A DNA stretch of 6,486 bases, taken from the NCBI GenBank assembly GCA_036389695.1, contig DASVWG010000228.1, positions 1 to 6,486 on the forward strand, given 5' to 3'. The notes below the pieces were generated by a model. That model made no database searches. It was not told the DNA's origin and saw only the letters and a program-made list of their open reading frames with translations. This document shows positions 5,837 through 6,486 of the stretch, in pieces. Each line of letters starts with the position of its first letter. Position 1 is the stretch's first letter. Origin of the DNA: JALZHR01 sp036389695 (GTDB taxonomy: Bacteria; Acidobacteriota; Blastocatellia; Pyrinomonadales; Pyrinomonadaceae). A program made the translations under genes and the position numbers.

Positions 5837-6486
5837 GTGAAAATCTCCGTCGTTCTCATTACTTTCAACGAGGAAAAAAATATTCGTCAGGCGATTGAAT
5901 CCGCCGGATGGGCGGACGAGATTCTAATCGTCGATTCGGAGAGCGGCGACCGGACGCGCGAGATTGCCGAAAGTCTGGGCGCGAAAGTCGTCGTGCGGAA
6001 ATGGCTCGGATTTGCCGGACAAAAACAATTTGCGGTCGATAGCGCCGCCAATGATTGGATTTTCAGCCTCGACGCCGACGAGCGGGTTTCCGCCCGATTA
6101 AAAGAAGAAATTCTGCGTTTAAAAAATTCGTCGCCGTCAGCCGACGGTTACAAAATTCCGCGTCTTTCCTTTTATATGAATCGCCCGATTCGCCACGGCG
6201 GCTGGTATCCGGATTGGCAGCTGCGTTTTTTTAACCGGCGGAAAGGCGTCTGGAAAGACGTTTTGATTCACGAATCGGTGGAAATGAGCGAAGGCGCGCG
6301 CGTCGAAAAATTGAAAGGCGACATTCTTCATTACAGCGTCGAAAACGCGGCGCAGCATCACCGGATGATTGGCGAGCGCTACGCGTCGCTCGCCGCGCAA
6401 AAAATGTTTGAAGACGGAAAGCGCACGAGCCAATCGAAGATATTTTTCGCCGGTTTCATCGCCTTTTTCCAGACGTATTTTCTCAA
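5837..6486 (+). CDS. Family-2 glycosyltransferase, WaaE/KdtX-like, 3' end beyond the window
   Basis: An open frame of 216 codons from GTG at 5837 to the window edge. It begins MKISVVLITFNEEKNIRQAI, the classic start of a GT-A fold family-2 glycosyltransferase. DEILIVDSESGDRTREIA (27-44) provides the nucleotide-binding Asp33. FSLDADERVS (76-85) carries the Asp79-x-Asp81 metal and sugar-nucleotide motif. The following FYMNRPIRHGGWYPDWQLRF (112-131) and VWKDVLIHESVE (138-149) are typical of the WaaE/KdtX subgroup, which adds a hexose to the lipopolysaccharide inner core. A hydrophobic segment begins at about 203 (FFAGFIAFFQTYFL), perhaps a membrane-associated C-terminus. It should act at the cytoplasmic face of the inner membrane on a lipid-linked glycan, but donor and acceptor are unknown. 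An in-frame TGA at 5813 and no ATG between leave GTG 5837 as the only sensible start preceding the conserved motif. No good Shine-Dalgarno precedes it. Confidence 0.9.
   Translation, partial: MKISVVLITFNEEKNIRQAIESAGWADEILIVDSESGDRTREIAESLGAKVVVRKWLGFAGQKQFAVDSAANDWIFSLDADERVSARLKEEILRLKNSSPSADGYKIPRLSFYMNRPIRHGGWYPDWQLRFFNRRKGVWKDVLIHESVEMSEGARVEKLKGDILHYSVENAAQHHRMIGERYASLAAQKMFEDGKRTSQSKIFFAGFIAFFQTYFL

Noticed and set aside
6137..6433. Minus-strand open frame of 98 codons within the glycosyltransferase region
   Set aside because: It is antisense to conserved glycosyltransferase motifs and has no independent support.

Overview
The window looks like a chromosomal segment from a Gram-negative bacterium. 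It encodes a TolC-type outer-membrane channel, an exported protease with a Sec signal peptide, and a lipoprotein with a lipobox. Coding DNA is moderately GC-rich, while the gaps between genes are AT-rich and full of short repeats. The style of the exported S41 protease (PDZ domain plus a LolA-like tail), the long TolC homologue and the Ser/Thr/Asn-rich lipoprotein suggest Acidobacteriota, perhaps Blastocatellia. That placement is an inference from general resemblance and was not tested by a search. No mobile element, phage gene, CRISPR array or RNA gene was seen.

Layout: the left half is transcribed leftward and the right half rightward, diverging from a 302-bp spacer at 3599-3900. Leftward, in order of transcription, are gap (glyceraldehyde-3-phosphate dehydrogenase, 3598-2591), a 191-bp spacer with two inverted-repeat structures, a secreted S41-family protease (2399-231), and, 41 bp further on, the first 63 codons of a lipoprotein (189-1, running off the edge). 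Rightward are a TolC-family outer-membrane channel (3901-5733), a clear intrinsic terminator, and a GTG-started family-2 glycosyltransferase of the WaaE/KdtX type (5837 to the edge).

Functional picture: gap is central metabolism and appears to stand alone, since no pgk or tpi follows it. The protease and the lipoprotein are probably one operon of envelope proteins. The TolC homologue would be the outer-membrane part of an efflux or type I secretion pathway, but no periplasmic adaptor or inner-membrane pump is next to it here. The glycosyltransferase probably acts in lipopolysaccharide core or other surface glycan assembly. The terminator separates it from tolC.

The genes are ordinary. The unusual content is between them. 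Both sides of gap carry arrays of 7-bp repeats (core TGA) arranged as convergent inverted arrays: 2514-2590 just after the gap stop codon, and 3664-3795 upstream of it. The second contains a perfect 27-bp inverted repeat. Ahead of the protease gene, a perfect 13-bp inverted repeat has one arm on a predicted -10 element and the other on the ribosome-binding region. I see no convincing new multi-gene system.
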